A DNA stretch of 64,000 nt from Gammaproteobacteria bacterium (GCA_018824405.1 JAHJGO010000003.1:1-64000); one strand, 5' to 3'. Positions 21,375 through 30,767 are shown, counted from the stretch's first letter. Numbers and translations: made by a program. Notes: generated from the sequence alone by a model not told the origin.

Positions 21375-23207
21375 ATGGAACCTTGCGAGTTCCCGCACAT
21401 CGAAGACCAACTGGCACCTATTCTCGGGCGACATGGTGCTGATGCCACGCGTCTGCTGCAAATCCTGCGCGACGTGCAGGACCATTTCCATTTTATTCCG
21501 CCCGAGGCCATTGTCTGCCTTGCCAGCCACCTGAATCTGTCGCGTGCCGAAGTTGAAGGCGTGGCCGGGTTCTACTCCTTTCTTTCGCTGACCCCACAGG
21601 GCGAATATCGCGTCCTGTTCTCGGACAATATCACTGACAACATGCTCGGCAAGACGGAGCTGATGCAGTATTTCTGCAACAAGCTGTGGGTCGAGCCGGG
21701 CAAGGTGTCGGAAGACAACCTGGTGAGCGTGGACAGCACGTCCTGCACCGGCATGTGCGACCAGGGCCCGGCGGCGCTGGTGAACGGCTGGCCTTTGACC
21801 AATCTGGACAACAACCGGCTGGACCTGATTTCCGAGCTGATCCGCATTAAGAAGCCGGTGGCGGAGTGGCCGGAAATGCTGTTCGAGGTCAGGGATAATA
21901 TCCGCCGCCCCGGCATGCTGCTGGGAGATGAATTTGAGCCCGGCGCAGGCATCCGCGCCATGCTGGCGCGCGGCGCCGAAGCGACGCTCAAGGAAGTGGA
22001 TGCCTCCAATCTGCGCGGTCGTGGCGGCGCAGGCTTCAAGACCGCCTCTAAATGGACGTTCTGCCACGCGGCCATTGCCGAGGAAGAAGGCGGCATGATC
22101 TGCGACGTGGGCGGGAATCCGGAGCGCTTCATCGTCTGCAATGCCGACGAGGGCGAGCCGGGCACCTTCAAGGACCGGGTGCTGCTTTCCAGTCATGCCG
22201 ATCTGGTGTTCGAGGGCATGACGGTGGGTGCGCGGGTGGTCGGTGCGCGCAAGGGCTTCCTCTACCTGCGCGGCGAATACCGTTACCTGTTGAAACCGCT
22301 CGAAGCGGTGCTGGCCAGACGCCGGGCCGAAGGTCTGCTGGGTGAAAATATTCTCGGTGAGCCCGGGTTTGCTTTCGATATCGAAATCCATCTCGGTGCT
22401 GGTGCCTATATCTGCGGCGAGGAATCCGCCCTGATCGAATCGCTTGAGGGCAAGCGCGGACGCCCCCGCAATCGCCCGCCGTTCCCGGTGACCAAAGGCT
22501 ATATGGGCCGGCCAACCGTGGTGGACAACGTGGAGACGTTTGCCTGTGCTGCCCGCATCGCGGAAAAAGGCGGCGCCTGGTTTGCCGCCATGGGGACAGC
22601 ACAATCGACCGGCACCAAGATTCTCAGCATCTCCGGCGACTGCGCGCGGCCCGGTATTTACGAATATCCGTTCGGCGTGACGGTGGAGACAATTTTGCGC
22701 GACTGCGGGGCAGAGGACGCGCATGCGGTTCAGGTGAGCGGGCCTTCCGGAACGCTGGTGTCATGGCAGGAATTCGGCCGCCGCATCGCCTTTGAGGACC
22801 TGCCCACGGCAGGGGCGTTTATGGTGTTCCACCGCAAACGCGAAATGTTTGCCGCCGCGCATAATTTCACTCACTTCTTCGCCCACGAAAGCTGCGGTTT
22901 CTGCACCCCCTGCCGGGTCGGCACGCAACTGCAGAAGCGGATCATGGACAAGATTGCGGGTGGGCACGGCACTCCGGCAGACCTTGAAGAGTTGAAACAT
23001 GTCGGCCACATCCTCGGCACGATGAGCCATTGCGGGCTGGGCCACACTGCGGCCAACCCGGTGCTTGATACCCTGAAAAAATTTCCCGGCACCTTCGAGC
23101 GCAAGCTCAAGGCGCTGTCCTTCGAGCCAGCTTTTGACCTCGATGGGGCGCTGCAGACGGCGCGCAGCATTACCGGCCGGGACGACGAATGGGCACACCT
23201 GTTATGA
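21375..23207 (+). CDS. hoxF: NAD-reducing hydrogenase diaphorase subunit HoxF
   Basis: 610 residues, the fused HoxE-HoxF type of Cupriavidus soluble hydrogenase (about 600). It binds FMN and NAD and passes electrons between NADH and the hydrogenase module. Residues about 1-155 are NuoE-like, but only the second Cys pair (CTGMC) is present; the first pair is replaced, so a [2Fe-2S] cluster there is doubtful. The rest is NuoF-like: LRGRGGAGF, NADEGEPGTFKDR, GAGAYICGEE, and the [4Fe-4S] motif SCGFCTPC plus a distal Cys. AAGGAGG precedes ATG 21375. Its stop overlaps hoxU as ATGA. Confidence 0.96.
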   Translation: MEPCEFPHIEDQLAPILGRHGADATRLLQILRDVQDHFHFIPPEAIVCLASHLNLSRAEVEGVAGFYSFLSLTPQGEYRVLFSDNITDNMLGKTELMQYFCNKLWVEPGKVSEDNLVSVDSTSCTGMCDQGPAALVNGWPLTNLDNNRLDLISELIRIKKPVAEWPEMLFEVRDNIRRPGMLLGDEFEPGAGIRAMLARGAEATLKEVDASNLRGRGGAGFKTASKWTFCHAAIAEEEGGMICDVGGNPERFIVCNADEGEPGTFKDRVLLSSHADLVFEGMTVGARVVGARKGFLYLRGEYRYLLKPLEAVLARRRAEGLLGENILGEPGFAFDIEIHLGAGAYICGEESALIESLEGKRGRPRNRPPFPVTKGYMGRPTVVDNVETFACAARIAEKGGAWFAAMGTAQSTGTKILSISGDCARPGIYEYPFGVTVETILRDCGAEDAHAVQVSGPSGTLVSWQEFGRRIAFEDLPTAGAFMVFHRKREMFAAAHNFTHFFAHESCGFCTPCRVGTQLQKRIMDKIAGGHGTPADLEELKHVGHILGTMSHCGLGHTAANPVLDTLKKFPGTFERKLKALSFEPAFDLDGALQTARSITGRDDEWAHLL

Positions 23208-23920
23208 GCAAAACCATTACCATCGACGGCACGAACATTCCCTTCACAGAGGGGCAGACCATCATGGATGCTGCCCTGGCCGCGAAGGTCTATATTCCCC
23301 ATCTGTGCCACAACCCGGAATTCAAGCCGCACGGCAGCTGCAAGCTGTGCACGGTCAATATCAATGGCCGCGCGGTTTCTGCCTGTACCATGCCCGCCAG
23401 CGAAGGCACGGTGGTGGAGAACAAGACCGAGGAGCTGAACAACGAGCGGCGTGCCATCGTGCAGATGCTGTTCGTCGAGGGCAACCACCTGTGCCCCACC
23501 TGCGAGAAAAGCGGCAACTGCCAGTTGCAGGCGGTGGCCTATTGTCTCGACATGATGACGCCGCATTACAACCATTTCTACCCGCCGCGCGAGGTGGATG
23601 CCTCGCATCCGGACGTGTTTCTCGACCGCAACCGCTGCATACTGTGCGAGTTATGCGTGCGCGCCAGCCGGGACGTGGATGGGAAAAACGTGTTCGGCCT
23701 GTCCGGGCGCGGGATCGGCTCAAGGCTGGTGGTGAATTCCACCAGCGGCCGCCTCGGCGACAGCACTTTTGCCTTCACCGACAAGGCCGCGCAGGTGTGC
23801 CCGACCGGTGCCATCCTGATCAAGCGCCAGGGCTTCAGCGTGCCGATCGGCAGCCGAATCTACGACCATAAGCCGATCTGCCAGGTCGAGATAGAAGGAA
23901 AAGGGGGCGAGCATGAGTGA
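23204..23920 (+). CDS. hoxU: NAD-reducing hydrogenase diaphorase small subunit HoxU
   Basis: 238 residues, similar to the N-terminal part of NuoG. An N-terminal [2Fe-2S] ferredoxin fold has Cys in LCHNPEF, SCKLC and SAC; a His-Cys cluster block HLCPTCEKSGNC follows, then a [4Fe-4S]-type block RCILCELC with a later CPTGA. It wires electrons between HoxF and the HoxYH hydrogenase module. Start ATG 23204 overlaps the hoxF stop by 4 nt; a slightly longer frame to 23189 is less likely. It overlaps hoxY by 8 nt. Confidence 0.95.
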   Translation: MSKTITIDGTNIPFTEGQTIMDAALAAKVYIPHLCHNPEFKPHGSCKLCTVNINGRAVSACTMPASEGTVVENKTEELNNERRAIVQMLFVEGNHLCPTCEKSGNCQLQAVAYCLDMMTPHYNHFYPPREVDASHPDVFLDRNRCILCELCVRASRDVDGKNVFGLSGRGIGSRLVVNSTSGRLGDSTFAFTDKAAQVCPTGAILIKRQGFSVPIGSRIYDHKPICQVEIEGKGGEHE

Positions 23921-24458
23921 AGTCAAAAAAATACGCATTGCCACCTGTTCGCTGGCGGGCTGCTTTGGCTGCCACATGTCCCTGCTGGATATCGACGAGC
24001 GCCTGTTCGACCTGCTCGAACTGGTGGAATTCGACCGCACGCCGTTGACCGACATCAAGCATTGCAGCCCTTGCGATGTGGGCATCGTGGAAGGTGGGGT
24101 GTGCAACGCGGAGAACGTGCATGTCCTGAAGGAATTCCGCAAGAACTGCAAGGTGCTGGTGGCGATGGGCGCCTGCGCCATTACCGGCGGCCTGCCGGCG
24201 ATGCGCAACAACATCGACCTGTGGGACTGCTTCCAGGAAGTCTACCAGTACGAAGGCGGTCTCGAAGGCGGGCAGATTCCCAATGACCCGGAACTGCCGC
24301 TGCCATTCGACAAGGTGCACCCGATCTACGAAGTGGTGAAGGTGGATTATTTCCTGCCCGGCTGCCCACCTTCCGGGGATGCTATCTGGAAATTCCTGAC
24401 CGATCTGTTGGCAGGGCGTGAGCCGAAGCTGGATTATGAGCAGTTGCACTATGACTGA
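23913..24458 (+). CDS. hoxY: NAD-reducing [NiFe] hydrogenase small subunit HoxY
   Basis: 181 residues, the short group 3d small subunit without a signal peptide. It holds the proximal [4Fe-4S] cluster: CFGCH (C17 and C20), MGACA and LPGCPPS supply the four Cys. It starts 8 nt inside hoxU. Unlike the tightly overlapping genes before it, 99 bp separate it from hoxH, and that gap is filled by a palindromic repeat. Confidence 0.95.
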   Translation: MSEVKKIRIATCSLAGCFGCHMSLLDIDERLFDLLELVEFDRTPLTDIKHCSPCDVGIVEGGVCNAENVHVLKEFRKNCKVLVAMGACAITGGLPAMRNNIDLWDCFQEVYQYEGGLEGGQIPNDPELPLPFDKVHPIYEVVKVDYFLPGCPPSGDAIWKFLTDLLAGREPKLDYEQLHYD

Positions 24459-24464
24459 ATTTTT

Positions 24465-24539
24465 AACCCCCCTCAGTCCCCCCTTGTCAGGGGGGAGGGT
24501 ATTGCCTCCTCCCCTGACAAGGGGAGGCCGGGAGGGGTT
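24465..24539. repeat. GC-rich palindromic repeat between hoxY and hoxH
   Basis: Perfect 14-bp inverted arms at 24480-24493 and 24511-24524 (CCCCTTGTCAGGGG and its complement) enclose a 17-nt loop; outer arms AACCCC (24465-24470) and GGGGTT (24534-24539) extend the cruciform. Similar C-rich palindromes are dispersed repeats in many proteobacteria. It sits inside the hox operon, where it could act in RNA processing or differential expression. Confidence 0.8.
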
Positions 24540-24557
24540 TGATAGCCCGGACAAACC

Positions 24558-26039
24558 ATGACTTTTGAACTGGAAACCGCCGACCATCCTGAAAACCTCA
24601 AGCGTGTCGTGATCGAACCTGTGACGCGGGTCGAAGGGCACGGCAAGGTCACGCTGCTGCTGGACGAGGACAACCGCATCCATCAGGCGCGTTTTCATAT
24701 CGTCGAATTCCGCGGCTTCGAGAAATTCATCCAGGGGCGGCCCTATACCGAGGTCCCGGTGCTGGTGCAGCGCCTGTGCGGCATCTGCCCGGTGAGCCAC
24801 CATCTTGCGGCATCCAAGGCGATGGACATGATCATTGGCGCTACTTTGACGCCCAGCGCAGACAAATTGCGCCGCCTGATGCATTTCGGCCAGATACTGC
24901 AATCCCACGCCCTGCATTTCTTTTATCTGGCTTCACCCGACCTGCTGTTCGGTTTTGATTCCGATCCCGCCACGCGCAACATCGTCGGCGTGGCTGCAGC
25001 CTATCCCGAGATCGCACGGCAGGGCGTTGCGCTGCGCAAATACGGGCAGGAGGTCATCCGGCTGACCGCCGGCAAGCGCATCCATGGCACCGGGGCCATT
25101 CCCGGCGGCGTGAACAAGAACCTCAGCGTGGCCGAGCGCGATTTCCTGTTGAAGGATATCGAGCAGATCATTGCCTGGAGCCAGGGCGCGGTGGATCTGA
25201 TCCGAAAGGTCTATTGCGAGCGGCCGGAATTCCACAACGGTTTCGGCTATTTCCGCTCCAGTTTCATGAGCCTGGTACGCCCGGACGGCGCGCTGGATTT
25301 CTACCATGGCGGCTTGCGTGCACGGGATGAACACGGCCAGGATATTTTTGATCATCTGGATTACAGCAATTACTGGGATTACGTGCACGAGGAAGTGAAA
25401 CCCTGGTCTTACATGAAATTCCCCTTCATCCGCTCACGTGGCCGGGAGGAGGGCTGGTACCGTGTCGGCCCACTGGCGCGGGTGAACAACTGCGATTTCA
25501 TCCCCACGCCGCTGGCCGAAGCCGAGCGCAGGGTTTTCACGGAATTTGACGGCGGCAGCGCCACTCAGGCCACGCTCGCTTTTCACTGGACGCGCATGAT
25601 TGAGATGCTGCATTGCGCCGAGGGCATTCAGGAATTGCTGCACGACGACGACCTGCTCGGCGACGATCTGATCAGCAAGGGCGAACGCGCCCTGCGAGGA
25701 GTGGGGGTGATCGAGGCGCCGCGCGGCACGCTGATTCACCATTACCGCATCAACGAGGACGAACAGATTGTGCGTGCCAACCTGATCGTCTCCACCACCC
25801 ACAACAATCAGGCCATGAACGAGGCGGTGCGCCAGGTTGCGCTGCAATACCTGGACGGCAATTCACTGACGGAAGGCTTGCTCAACCATATCGAAGTGGC
25901 CATCCGCGCCTTTGATCCCTGTCTTTCCTGCGCCACCCACGCAGTCGGGAAAATGCCGCTGGAAGTGGAACTGATCGATGCGGAAGGCAAGGAGATCGAT
26001 CGTATGGTGCGCAACGCATCAGGCGCGTGCGGCGTTTGA
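24558..26039 (+). CDS. hoxH: NAD-reducing [NiFe] hydrogenase large subunit HoxH
   Basis: 493 residues; carries the NiFe(CN)2CO site for H2 oxidation and evolution. The four Cys ligands are in RLCGICPVSHH (C74, C77) and DPCLSCATH (C455, C458). The 32 residues after H461 form the C-terminal extension removed by the HoxW protease after nickel insertion. The ribosome-binding site is poor (start 18 bp after the repeat). The stop overlaps the start of hoxW by 13 nt. With HoxFUY it forms a cytoplasmic bidirectional group 3d enzyme. Confidence 0.97.
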   Translation: MTFELETADHPENLKRVVIEPVTRVEGHGKVTLLLDEDNRIHQARFHIVEFRGFEKFIQGRPYTEVPVLVQRLCGICPVSHHLAASKAMDMIIGATLTPSADKLRRLMHFGQILQSHALHFFYLASPDLLFGFDSDPATRNIVGVAAAYPEIARQGVALRKYGQEVIRLTAGKRIHGTGAIPGGVNKNLSVAERDFLLKDIEQIIAWSQGAVDLIRKVYCERPEFHNGFGYFRSSFMSLVRPDGALDFYHGGLRARDEHGQDIFDHLDYSNYWDYVHEEVKPWSYMKFPFIRSRGREEGWYRVGPLARVNNCDFIPTPLAEAERRVFTEFDGGSATQATLAFHWTRMIEMLHCAEGIQELLHDDDLLGDDLISKGERALRGVGVIEAPRGTLIHHYRINEDEQIVRANLIVSTTHNNQAMNEAVRQVALQYLDGNSLTEGLLNHIEVAIRAFDPCLSCATHAVGKMPLEVELIDAEGKEIDRMVRNASGACGV

Positions 26040-26518
26040 TTGCGCCGCTGCTGATCTTCGCCTATGGCAACCCGAGCCGCGGCGACGATGCGCTCGGGCC
26101 GATGCTGCTGGAACAGCTGGAAGCGCTGAACCTCCCCGGAGTCGAACTGCTCACCGATTTTCAGCTCCAGGTGGAACATGCCATCGACCTGAAGGGGCGT
26201 GAGCAGGTGCTGTTCGTCGATGCCAGTGTTTCCTGCCTGCCGCCGTTTACCCTTTCTCGCCTGTATCCCGAAAAGGACCGCAGCTTTACTTCCCACGCCA
26301 TGAGTCCTGCGGCGGTGCTGCAGGCTTATCAGGAGCTTTACGGCGAAGCTCCGCCAACCTGGCTGCTGGCCGTGCACGGGGAATCGTTCGAACTGGGCGA
26401 TCCCTTGAGTGCAGCAGCGCAAAATAACCTTGGGCAGGCATTCGCGCTGGTGCAAACACTCTGTGCTAGCCACCAGGCATGGGATCAATTTATCATGCCG
26501 GCAACACAAAACACTTGA
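26027..26518 (+). CDS. hoxW: Hydrogenase maturation endopeptidase HoxW
   Basis: 163 residues. The N-terminal [15 protein letters not shown] motif with its nickel-binding acidic residue and the VDAS segment match the HybD/HoxW protease family that trims the C terminus of the hydrogenase large subunit. The start is most likely GTG 26027 inside hoxH, giving a 13-nt overlap. No hyp maturation genes are in the window, so they must be elsewhere. Confidence 0.9.
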   Translation: MRRLIAPLLIFAYGNPSRGDDALGPMLLEQLEALNLPGVELLTDFQLQVEHAIDLKGREQVLFVDASVSCLPPFTLSRLYPEKDRSFTSHAMSPAAVLQAYQELYGEAPPTWLLAVHGESFELGDPLSAAAQNNLGQAFALVQTLCASHQAWDQFIMPATQNT

Positions 26519-26528
26519 GATTCATATC

Positions 26529-27728
26529 ATGAAAATTGGAACTCCACTCAGCCCCTCGGCGACTCGCGTGATGCTGCTTGGTAGCGGTGAACTGGGCAAG
26601 GAAGTGATCATTGCGCTGCAACGTCTGGGCGTGGAAGTTATCGCAGTCGACCGCTACCCTTTTGCCCCCGGCCATCAGGTGGCTCATCGTTCCCATGTCA
26701 TCAACATGGCTGACGGCCCGGCACTGCGCGCGCTGGTTCAGCAGGAACGGCCACAACTGATTGTGCCCGAGATCGAGGCGATCGCAACCGACATGCTGGC
26801 CGAGATCGAGCAGGAAGGCATTGCCGAAGTCATTCCCACCGCCCGTGCGGCGCAACTCACCATGAACCGCGAGGGTATCCGGCGCCTGGCGGCAGAAGAA
26901 CTGGGGTTGCCGGTATCCAACTATGCTTTCGCGGATAGCCTGGCTGAATTGCAGGCCGCTATTGATGGAGGGATTGGCTATCCGTGCATCGTCAAGCCGG
27001 TGATGTCTTCCTCGGGCAAGGGCCAGTCCACCCTGCATGGCCCGGAGGATGTGGAAAAGGCCTGGGACTACGCATTGAGTGGTGGTCGGGTCAATCGCGG
27101 GCGGGTGATCGTGGAGGAAATGATCGCTTTCGACTTCGAGATCACCCTGCTGACCGTGCGCGCGGTGGGCTCCAGCGGTTCGGTCGAAACCTTTTTCTGC
27201 GAGCCCATCGGCCATGTGCAGGTCAAGGGAGACTATGTCGAGAGCTGGCAGCCGCAGGCGATGAGCGCTGTGGCCCTGAAGAAATCACAGGATATCGCCC
27301 GGGCTGTGACCGACAATCTGAGCGGGCGCGGCCTGTTCGGTGTGGAACTGTTCGTCAGGGGCGATCAGGTGTGGTTTTCGGAAGTCAGCCCGCGCCCGCA
27401 CGACACCGGCATGGTGACGATGTGTAGCCAGCGCCTGTCCGAATTCGAGCTGCACGCCCGGGCCATCCTCGGCCTGCCGGTGGATGTCAGCCTGCGTGAA
27501 GCGGGTGCATCGGCAGTGATTTACGGCGGAATGGAAGAGAAGGGCATCGCCTTTGAAGACCTGGAGCAGGCACTTGCCGTGCCAGGAAGTGATATTCGCC
27601 TGTTCGGCAAGCCGGAAAGCTTTACCCGCCGCCGCATGGGCGTGGCGCTGGCCAATGGCGCCAATGTGGATGAGGCGCGCAGTCGCGCCAAGCTGGCGGC
27701 CAGCCTGGTCAAACCAGTGAAGGAATAA
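26529..27728 (+). CDS. purT: Formate-dependent phosphoribosylglycinamide formyltransferase
   Basis: 399 residues (E. coli PurT 392). Uses formate and ATP to formylate GAR in purine synthesis, an alternative to the folate-dependent PurN. An N-terminal pre-ATP-grasp domain ([11 protein letters not shown]) precedes an ATP-grasp domain with [24 protein letters not shown] and a C-terminal RRMGVALA. I set ATG 26529; the open frame runs upstream into hoxW in another frame. It is 10 bp after hoxW and 3 bp before the globin gene, so probably co-transcribed with them. Confidence 0.95.
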   Translation: MKIGTPLSPSATRVMLLGSGELGKEVIIALQRLGVEVIAVDRYPFAPGHQVAHRSHVINMADGPALRALVQQERPQLIVPEIEAIATDMLAEIEQEGIAEVIPTARAAQLTMNREGIRRLAAEELGLPVSNYAFADSLAELQAAIDGGIGYPCIVKPVMSSSGKGQSTLHGPEDVEKAWDYALSGGRVNRGRVIVEEMIAFDFEITLLTVRAVGSSGSVETFFCEPIGHVQVKGDYVESWQPQAMSAVALKKSQDIARAVTDNLSGRGLFGVELFVRGDQVWFSEVSPRPHDTGMVTMCSQRLSEFELHARAILGLPVDVSLREAGASAVIYGGMEEKGIAFEDLEQALAVPGSDIRLFGKPESFTRRRMGVALANGANVDEARSRAKLAASLVKPVKE

Positions 27729-27731
27729 GCC

Positions 27732-28112
27732 ATGGAAACCCATTTTCTTCGCATCGGTGGCGAAGACACCATTCGCCGCCTGGTGGACAGGTTCTACGAT
27801 CTGATGGACGAAGATCCTGACTACTACTGCATCCGCAAAATGCACGCCAGGGATCTCACCGAAGCACGCAACAAACTGTTCATGTTCCTTTCAGGCTGGA
27901 CCGGCGGACCGCAGCTTTATATGGAAAAATTTGGCCACCCGCGCCTGCGCCAGCGGCATATGCCTTTTGCCATCGGCGAGAGCGAACGCGATCAGTGGAT
28001 GGCTTGCATGCAGCGCGCCATGGATGAAGTCGGTGTGGATGAGAAGTTACGCGAGGAACTGACGGCTGCATTCTGGAAGACGGCCGACTTCATGCGCAAC
28101 CGCGAGGAGTAA
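27732..28112 (+). CDS. Group II truncated hemoglobin
   Basis: 126 residues of the trHbO/YjbI type. The RFYDLMDEDP segment holds the B10 Tyr, GHPRLRQRHMPF the proximal His region, and DQWMACM the G8 Trp that typifies group II. Such heme proteins bind O2 or NO; the function here is unknown, but the position directly after the hydrogenase-purT genes (3 bp gap) hints at a protective role against O2 or NO. Its end faces a convergent cyclase gene. Confidence 0.92.
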   Translation: METHFLRIGGEDTIRRLVDRFYDLMDEDPDYYCIRKMHARDLTEARNKLFMFLSGWTGGPQLYMEKFGHPRLRQRHMPFAIGESERDQWMACMQRAMDEVGVDEKLREELTAAFWKTADFMRNREE

Positions 28113-28113
28113 G

Positions 28114-28131
28114 GGGTACGCTTGCGTGCCC
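28114..28131. terminator. Short hairpin between convergent genes
   Basis: GGGTACG (28114-28120) pairs with CGTGCCC (28125-28131), one G-T pair, 4-nt loop. It fills most of the 23-bp gap between the globin gene and the convergent cyclase. No strong T run follows on either strand, so termination activity is uncertain. Confidence 0.3.
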
Positions 28132-28135
28132 TGGT

Positions 28136-30538
28136 TTATTCCCGGGCGGAAAAACGGTAAGTGTTGCGCCCGTCCTGCTTTGCCTGATACATCGCCGCGT
28201 CAGCCTTCCTTCTTAGTTCATCCATATCACGGCTGTCGTCTGGGTAAAGGCTAATGCCGATGCTGAAGCTGATGTTGACCTCCTGGCCGCTGAGCGGGTA
28301 GGGCTGCCTTACTTCAGCGAGCAGTTTCTCCGCCACCAGGGCCGCATCGCCAGCATTTTCGATGCCGGCAAGCAGGATGATGAATTCATCCCCGCCCTGG
28401 CGGCTTACGGTGTCTCCCTCGCGCACGTTCTGGGTAAGCCGTTCAGCCACGGCCTGCAATAACAGGTCACCGATGTTGTGGCCGAGTGAGTCGTTGATAT
28501 CCTTGAAATGATCGAGGTCGAGAAACATCAGTGCCAGGCGCTCCTGCCGCCGCCCGGCATGGGCAATGGCCTGTTTTAACCGGTCCTGAAACAGCATGCG
28601 GTTGGGCAGGCGGGTGAGGCCATCGTGCTCTGCAAGAAAGCGGATATGTTCTTCGGCAGCCTTGCGTTCGGTGATGTCGGAAAAAGAGCCGATGTAATTG
28701 ATTACCTCGCCCTCATCATTTTTTATGGTGCTGATATGGAGCCACTTGGGATAGATTTCCCCATCCTTGCGACGATCCCACATTTCACCGCGCCACTGAC
28801 CGGTTTCGAGCAGTGTTGCCCACATCTGCTGATAAAACTCTTTGCCTTGCTTGCCTGAACTGAGAATTTTAGGATTGGCGCCAATCACTTCCTGCGCCGA
28901 ATATCCGGTGATGGCGCTGAATGCCTGGTTGACAGAAATGATATGGTTATCCCGATCAGTAGTCAGAATGGCTTCGCCGCTGTTTTCGAATACACGGGCG
29001 GCAAGACGCAACTGATCTTCGGTACGTTTGTGCTCGGTAATGTCATCGCAGATCACAAGCAGGTGGGAGGGTTTTCCTTCGGCATCGAACAATGGAAGTT
29101 TGCGGGTGTGGAGATAGATCGTAGTATTGCCGGCAGTGCTGGCTTCGACGGGAATGTCCACGATTTTTCCTTCCCGCATGGCCCGTTCGTCGCAGGACTG
29201 GTAAAAATCGGCCTGTTCCTGTGACCAGTTGTCATAGACATTTCGTCCAAGCACACGCACACGCGGCAATTTGAAAATGGACTCCGATGCCTTGTTCCAG
29301 CGGGTAATGCGGAATGCGTCCTTTGGAGCCTTGATGAATACCGAAATTGGGATGTTTTCCACAATGTTGTCCAGCAGGGATTCATTTTCCTTCAGAGCCC
29401 GCATGGCCTGCTGCATTCTGCCTAGCGCACTGGCGCGTGCAGTCGCCATCGTGCGGGCTGCAATCAGCGCCCAGGTCAGCGTGGCCAGCAGCAGACTGAT
29501 CATGACGCCGAAAAAGAGCAGTGTCCTTGGCCGCTGATGATCCAGATCGGCATCGAAGGATGGCAGGGAAGAAAACGTCAATGTCCAGATGCGGCCGCCG
29601 ATGTCGGCATTTCTTTGGGTAGTGAAATTGCCTTTATGGCCGTTGTTAAGAGATTGCTGACGTGCCTGGTCGCTGTCGTAAAATTGGTTTTCCAGCAAGA
29701 TTGTTGTGCCGTCAAAAATATGCAAGTCAATCTTCGATTGGCTCTCGCCGAGAATGCCTGCCATCAGGTCGTACGTGCAGAAAGCCGCAGCAATGTGGCC
29801 AGTCAGGGCGGCGCGGCGCTGCTCGATAGACGCTGCGGGCTGGCCGTGCCGATATACAGGAAGAACCATTATGAAACCGGGCTGTGGTTTCTTGTCGTCT
29901 TTCTGCATCATCAGGGTGATTTTTGCGCTTGCAGTTGCGTCTCCGGTGTCGCGTGCAACTTCCAGTGCGGCGCGGCGCCTCGGTTCCGAGTAAGCATCGT
30001 AGCCGAATACATGGAGGTTCTTGCCTGAAAAAGGTTCGGTAAAAACCAGCGGGGCGTATTCGGAGCGTTGTCCGGCAGGATGTATGGCGTAATTGATAAA
30101 GCCCTCAGCCCGGACGGTTTTTTCGTGTGATTCCTTGTCCTGACCGCTGACGAACTGGTGGTAGCCCAAAGCCTGAAGGCCGGGATAATTTTTGTGCAGG
30201 TTCAGTTTCTGAACATAGATGCGCCATTCTTCCCGTTCTACTGAGACAGAGGCATCAAACAGGCCTGCTCCGCCACGCATCACCTGAATGTAGGTTTCCA
30301 TGCGTGATTCAATCGCGGTTTTGACTTCATCTGCCCGGATTTCGAAAATCTTCTGTGCAGTGGCGATCACTTCCTGTTTTGCCTGATGCCAGCTCCAGAG
30401 GGTCAATGTCAGAGAAAAAAGGAGAACCAGCGAGGCCGCCAGCAAGCCTTGCGGAGCCTGAATGGCTGGATGCGAGAGTATGTCTCTCACCTTCTGCATG
30501 CTGGAAGAAATACGGGATTCTGCGGAATTCATGATCAT
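28136..30538 (-). CDS. CHASE-PAS-PAS-GGDEF diguanylate cyclase
   Basis: 800 residues. A membrane segment at about 31-51, an extracytoplasmic CHASE sensor (about 75-290, with EREEWRIYVQKL and NYPGLQALGYH), a second membrane segment near 325-348, two PAS/PAC domains (about 380-495 and 500-625) and a GGDEF domain. GGDEF is intact and preceded by the I-site REGD, so an active cyclase is likely. The start is chosen at ATG 30538 (MIMNS); ATG 30532 and a TTG at 30547 are alternatives, and a hairpin abuts this start. Confidence 0.9.
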   Translation of the reverse strand: MIMNSAESRISSSMQKVRDILSHPAIQAPQGLLAASLVLLFSLTLTLWSWHQAKQEVIATAQKIFEIRADEVKTAIESRMETYIQVMRGGAGLFDASVSVEREEWRIYVQKLNLHKNYPGLQALGYHQFVSGQDKESHEKTVRAEGFINYAIHPAGQRSEYAPLVFTEPFSGKNLHVFGYDAYSEPRRRAALEVARDTGDATASAKITLMMQKDDKKPQPGFIMVLPVYRHGQPAASIEQRRAALTGHIAAAFCTYDLMAGILGESQSKIDLHIFDGTTILLENQFYDSDQARQQSLNNGHKGNFTTQRNADIGGRIWTLTFSSLPSFDADLDHQRPRTLLFFGVMISLLLATLTWALIAARTMATARASALGRMQQAMRALKENESLLDNIVENIPISVFIKAPKDAFRITRWNKASESIFKLPRVRVLGRNVYDNWSQEQADFYQSCDERAMREGKIVDIPVEASTAGNTTIYLHTRKLPLFDAEGKPSHLLVICDDITEHKRTEDQLRLAARVFENSGEAILTTDRDNHIISVNQAFSAITGYSAQEVIGANPKILSSGKQGKEFYQQMWATLLETGQWRGEMWDRRKDGEIYPKWLHISTIKNDEGEVINYIGSFSDITERKAAEEHIRFLAEHDGLTRLPNRMLFQDRLKQAIAHAGRRQERLALMFLDLDHFKDINDSLGHNIGDLLLQAVAERLTQNVREGDTVSRQGGDEFIILLAGIENAGDAALVAEKLLAEVRQPYPLSGQEVNISFSIGISLYPDDSRDMDELRRKADAAMYQAKQDGRNTYRFSARE

Positions 30539-30539
30539 A

Positions 30540-30564
30540 AAACCCAAGAAATCCAGTTGGGTTT
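30540..30564 (-). other. Hairpin directly upstream of the CHASE-GGDEF start codon
   Basis: An 8-bp perfect stem (30540-30547 with 30557-30564) with a 9-nt loop ends one base before ATG 30538. No Shine-Dalgarno is visible outside it. In mRNA it could hinder ribosome loading. The rest of the 229-bp gap to 30767 holds no gene I can support. Confidence 0.45.
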
Positions 30565-30767
30565 AGTGTATTCCAAAAAAGACTGCACGTTTGCGGTGTT
30601 GGAAAATCTTTCGGCGACAGTATTCTGGACCGAATTCGGCCGCCACGTCACCGAGAATGCCAGATCCAGCCAGGGTCAAAAGGTTCAAGAATGGCCTTGT
30701 TTTCTGAGGTGGAGTCACCCCAGTGCCGGTTCGATGCCGGTTGTGGCATCACTCCAGCTGAAGTCTC

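Noticed and set aside
21309-22724. Long open frame (471 codons) antisense to hoxF
   Set aside because: Translation is Arg/His/Gln-rich without recognisable domains and lies opposite a clear hoxF; GC-rich third positions open such frames by chance.
30548-30767. Possible gene in the gap between the CHASE cyclase and the small acidic protein
   Set aside because: Open frames here lack start signals and recognisable sequence; only hairpins are visible.
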